This document shows, piece after piece, positions 61,619 to 64,000 of a stretch of 64,000 bases of DNA. How positions within the stretch are numbered: position 1 is the stretch's first letter; each line of letters begins with the position of its first letter. The stretch covers positions 66,235,618 to 66,299,617 of the forward strand of contig CATQJL010000305.1 of assembly GCA_958299035.1 (NCBI GenBank). The letters run 5' to 3'. The notes below the pieces were generated by a model, which worked only from the letters and a program-made list of their open reading frames with translations, made no database searches and was not told the DNA's origin. The stretch is from Cylicocyclus nassatus (Eukaryota > Nematoda > Chromadorea > Rhabditida > Strongylidae). Both the position numbers and the translations under genes were made by a program.

Positions 61619-61691
61619 TGTGTAGACCCGAATGTCAGTTCCATACGACTATTGACTGCAGTGCTAAAGATAGTAATGGTCAATATTGGCA
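61619..61691 (+). CDS. Possible Cys-containing exon, unrecognised
   Basis: CCCTTTCAG/TG and GAC/GTAAGTG bound a short segment that reads CRPECQFHTTIDCSAKDSNG then QYWHD in one frame. Strong splice consensus at both ends and spaced cysteines suggest an extracellular disulphide-rich segment, but 24 residues are too few to assign. The downstream frame 61686-61928 is in a different phase. Confidence 0.25.
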
Positions 61692-62050
61692 CGACGTAAG
61701 TGTTCTCGTAAGTGTTCTAAGGAAATTATAAAAGACCAAAGTCACATATGTGAATTGCCAAGTGTGTTCGATGACAAACAAGTGCGTAACATACTGAATT
61801 GGACACCTAGAAGGTTTTCAAGAAAAGAAGCATCTGCAATGTTACTAAGCAAACTCTTTTTTCTAGAGATTTTGGTCAGTAACCGTAAGCATAGTCTTAA
61901 CTCTACACAGGTATGGTTGATTAACTGACAATGAGATACTTGGAGTGATAAAGAAAGCCAGCTATAGAGCATTCGTAAAATCGTGACGATGGCGCGACCG
62001 CGCGAGAACGCACTTCCGGCAACCGCATTCTCTCGGTTTTCGTCACTACT

Positions 62051-62334
62051 TACCCTCGATATCATCCCATATGTCTTCCCTCAACATGACGTGGATTACG
62101 TGGCTTGATGAGGCGCCGCCTCGCCTCGGACTCGCGCCACGTTGCGAGCGCATCGTTTGGCGCGACGTGGCACTCAACACAACGTGGCGAAGGCTTTTCC
62201 ACGTTCTTCTTGTTGCCACATCACGCCGAAGATGCGCACGCAACGTTGCGCAAAGCCGAGGCGAGGCGGCGCCTCATCAGTCCTCGTAATCCACGTCATG
62301 TTGAGGGAAGACATATGGGATGATATCGTGGGTA
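62051..62334. mobile_element. 284-bp fold-back element with long terminal inverted repeats
   Basis: 62051-62129 and 62256-62334 are reverse complements over about 79 bp. The outer 50 (TACCCTCGATATCATCCCAT...) have one mismatch. The complementarity continues imperfectly through the GC-rich middle (GTTGCGAGCGCATC against GATGCGCACGCAAC). Several short open frames on both strands are by-products. Confidence 0.8.
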
Positions 62335-63178
62335 AATGATTTTTCTGCTTACATATGATAGTATTTAGACACTGGAAGTGAATGAGCTGAGAGCTGAGGT
62401 GATGCCTTTCGTATGTGGTTTTATGCTCTTGTGGGCGCAAAGGCGCAGTCAAATTCGCCGTTACGATTTTAAAAATAACCTATGCACGGGTTATTCTGCA
62501 AGAACGTATTCGAACCGTACCATTGGTTTAACTAGTATGTTAAACCTCAGGATAGCATGGAGTGCGGCAACATGTGCAAAACGCAGGCAACTTTAGGCGC
62601 CAACCACTCCTGCGCTATACCTCGCGTCGAGAGACCTGCGGCCAGGGTCCTATAAAAATGTGCTGGAAAAAAATTATTATTAGGTTTCATTTCTAGTGCA
62701 AAAAGGAAAGGGAATATCGTAAAAGATGTTAGACATGAGATTACTTGCAGACGTGCTGCGTTGCTCCAACATCAACTTCTACATGACTGACATGCTCTAA
62801 CGTGCTCTCACACAAGCCTGCGAACCGAAAGTTATGCCAAGAAGAAACCGGAGAATCGCCTCCCGATTTTTTGCATCCACATTTCAAAAAATTTGTTTTA
62901 TTAGATACCGCGCCTCAACTTCAACAACTTGTGCGTGTTGAGCATCCCATTCTTTTATGTCTCATTTATGACCCATTTTCTATTTTTCGTACCATGACGG
63001 TGATGGTGAAATTTTTTGAAAAATAAAGATCAGTTGCTTGCTTTTTTCTAGGTATCCTAATGAAAACTTATAAACGAAATTGATAGGGTCTGTTTGCGGA
63101 AAAGAGCAGATTCCAGCGCGGGAGTGGAGATGTTGATGCAAGCGGCATTGCGTTTGATAAGCCGTGTATGTACCTTTT

Positions 63179-63340
63179 GATTCAACTGGCTTGGCGGCTG
63201 GATGGCGGGGTTTCTTGACCTAATTAAGGCTAGGTACTGATCAGGGAGCACGCGCGCGGTAGAGACGCTGACAGCGTCGCGGGCGCGAGCGGCCTCAGTA
63301 CCGCAAAGCCCCGCCTTCCAGCCGCCAAGCCAGTTGAATC
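63179..63340. mobile_element. MITE copy 2 of the GACCTAATTAAGGCTAG family
   Basis: 34-bp terminal inverted repeats (GATTCAACTGGCTTGGCGGC at 63179 and its complement ending at 63340) with two mismatches. Inner arms GGTACTGA / TCAGTACC and a central palindrome GACGCTGACAGCGTC. It shares GACCTAATTAAGGCTAG and GCGAGCGGCC with 39.9 kb, but its ends are far better conserved. Confidence 0.8.
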
Positions 63341-63494
63341 TAAGGTTGATATCCCTAGTCAAGACACTTACTGGCATCGATCCATGCCATAAAGTATTTG
63401 CCTTTTCACCGCCTCCAACCCCCTTTCTGCAGTTTTGAAAAATTTAGCAGCCAAGAGTACAGGGGCCCAAGCTCGTCAGCCGTTGATGCCTTGG

Positions 63495-63538
63495 GATACG
63501 GTATTTCCCACGCCTCAAGCATGGGGAAATACCGTATC
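63495..63538. repeat. Perfect 15-bp hairpin
   Basis: GATACGGTATTTCCC (63495-63509) and GGGAAATACCGTATC (63524-63538) with a 14-base loop. Small fold-back of unknown origin. Confidence 0.75.
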
Positions 63539-63679
63539 GGCTCAAAAGTGCTTCAAACTGATTGCGTTTTACCCTACACCTTTCAAATACCCTCGTTTCT
63601 ACTGCCAAACACGCCTTCCACACATTTCAACCAGATGGGATGCAGCTGATCCAGTGAATTGCAAATCTTATATATAAAG

Positions 63680-63790
63680 CTGAATGTCTGTCTGTCTGTC
63701 TGTCTGTATGTCTGTATGTCTGTACGTATGTGCGGAATAGAAATTTTTATTTCTGAACCAATTTGGACCAAACTTGGCACACATATACTT
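63680..63790. repeat. TCTG microsatellite with conserved-looking flank
   Basis: AAGCTGAATG is followed by five TCTG units, then TATG/TCTG/TACG variants, then AACCAATTTGGACCAAACTTGGCACACATATA. This combination (a TCTG run followed by an ACCxATTTGGAxxAAACTTGG motif) resembles dispersed repeats I recall from several invertebrate genomes; the element it belongs to is uncertain. Confidence 0.6.
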
Positions 63791-64000
63791 CGGGGCAGGG
63801 AGCATGTCATAGGCTAGTCGATAATAAAGCACAATGCAGGAGATTTCTGAGCATAGGGCAAGCGTACTCCGAAACCTAGATCTACGCGCTACATCGATTT
63901 GAATTCACTGCACTATTCGCCAATATTGAACCCAATTCCTTCGGCGAAAGGGCAGGCAACTACACTCGCAGAATGCCCTCTCGCTGGCCCCTACAGATTT

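Noticed and set aside
1..64000. CRISPR arrays, bacterial operons, tRNA, rRNA and SL RNA genes
   Set aside because: Looked for regular spacer arrays, B-box-like GGTTCGAATCC and the SL1 leader sequence by eye; none found. The DNA is eukaryotic, so CRISPR and operon models do not apply.

Overview
The window is AT-rich eukaryotic DNA, almost certainly from a nematode. The evidence is one multi-exon gene whose introns end in the nematode-type acceptor TTTTCAG or close variants and whose start codon lies 2 bp after a lone acceptor-like TTCCAG, as expected for spliced-leader trans-splicing. The rest is repeat-rich, gene-poor DNA. One confident gene in 64 kb fits a large, gene-sparse genome such as a clade V/strongylid parasite better than a compact Caenorhabditis-like genome. 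That placement is inference.

The one gene I can assemble fully is on the minus strand at 4676-7478: a 12-exon, 439-residue seven-pass membrane protein of the TPRA1 (transmembrane protein adipocyte-associated 1, Tmemb_40) family. All 11 introns are GT-AG and keep the reading frame. The second clear coding unit is a 5'-truncated CR1/Jockey-type LINE at about 50.83-53.57 kb (+). It keeps an uninterrupted reverse transcriptase ORF with intact catalytic motifs, a 3' UTR and an A-rich tail.

The remainder is intergenic or intronic DNA full of short non-autonomous DNA elements and fold-backs. They lie at 2.65-3.10, 12.03-12.23, 18.23-18.37, 26.64-26.82, 26.86-27.07, 36.14-36.53, 39.91-40.04, 41.49-41.75, 43.36-43.48, 57.01-57.18, 58.29-58.43, 60.34-60.43, 61.23-61.38, 62.05-62.33, 63.18-63.34 and 63.50-63.54 kb. 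Two copies of one family (39.9 and 63.2 kb) are recognisable inside the window. An inverted pair of about 200-bp repeats (53.59-53.79 and 54.82-55.02 kb) brackets two minus-strand open frames and may be a DNA transposon.

Other repeats are an approximately 88-bp minisatellite (49.12-49.43 kb), a TCTG microsatellite (63.68 kb) and at least 13 G or C homopolymer runs of 10-16 bases, three of them within 275 bp at 23.86-24.13 kb.

A few open frames (31.94, 37.58, 50.39, 55.93, 61.00 and 61.61 kb) could be exons of genes with large introns but match nothing I recognise, so they are given at low confidence. I recognise no tRNA, rRNA or SL RNA gene and no operon-like gene cluster. I did not find a convincing new biological system; the most useful leads are the structural ones listed in the findings.
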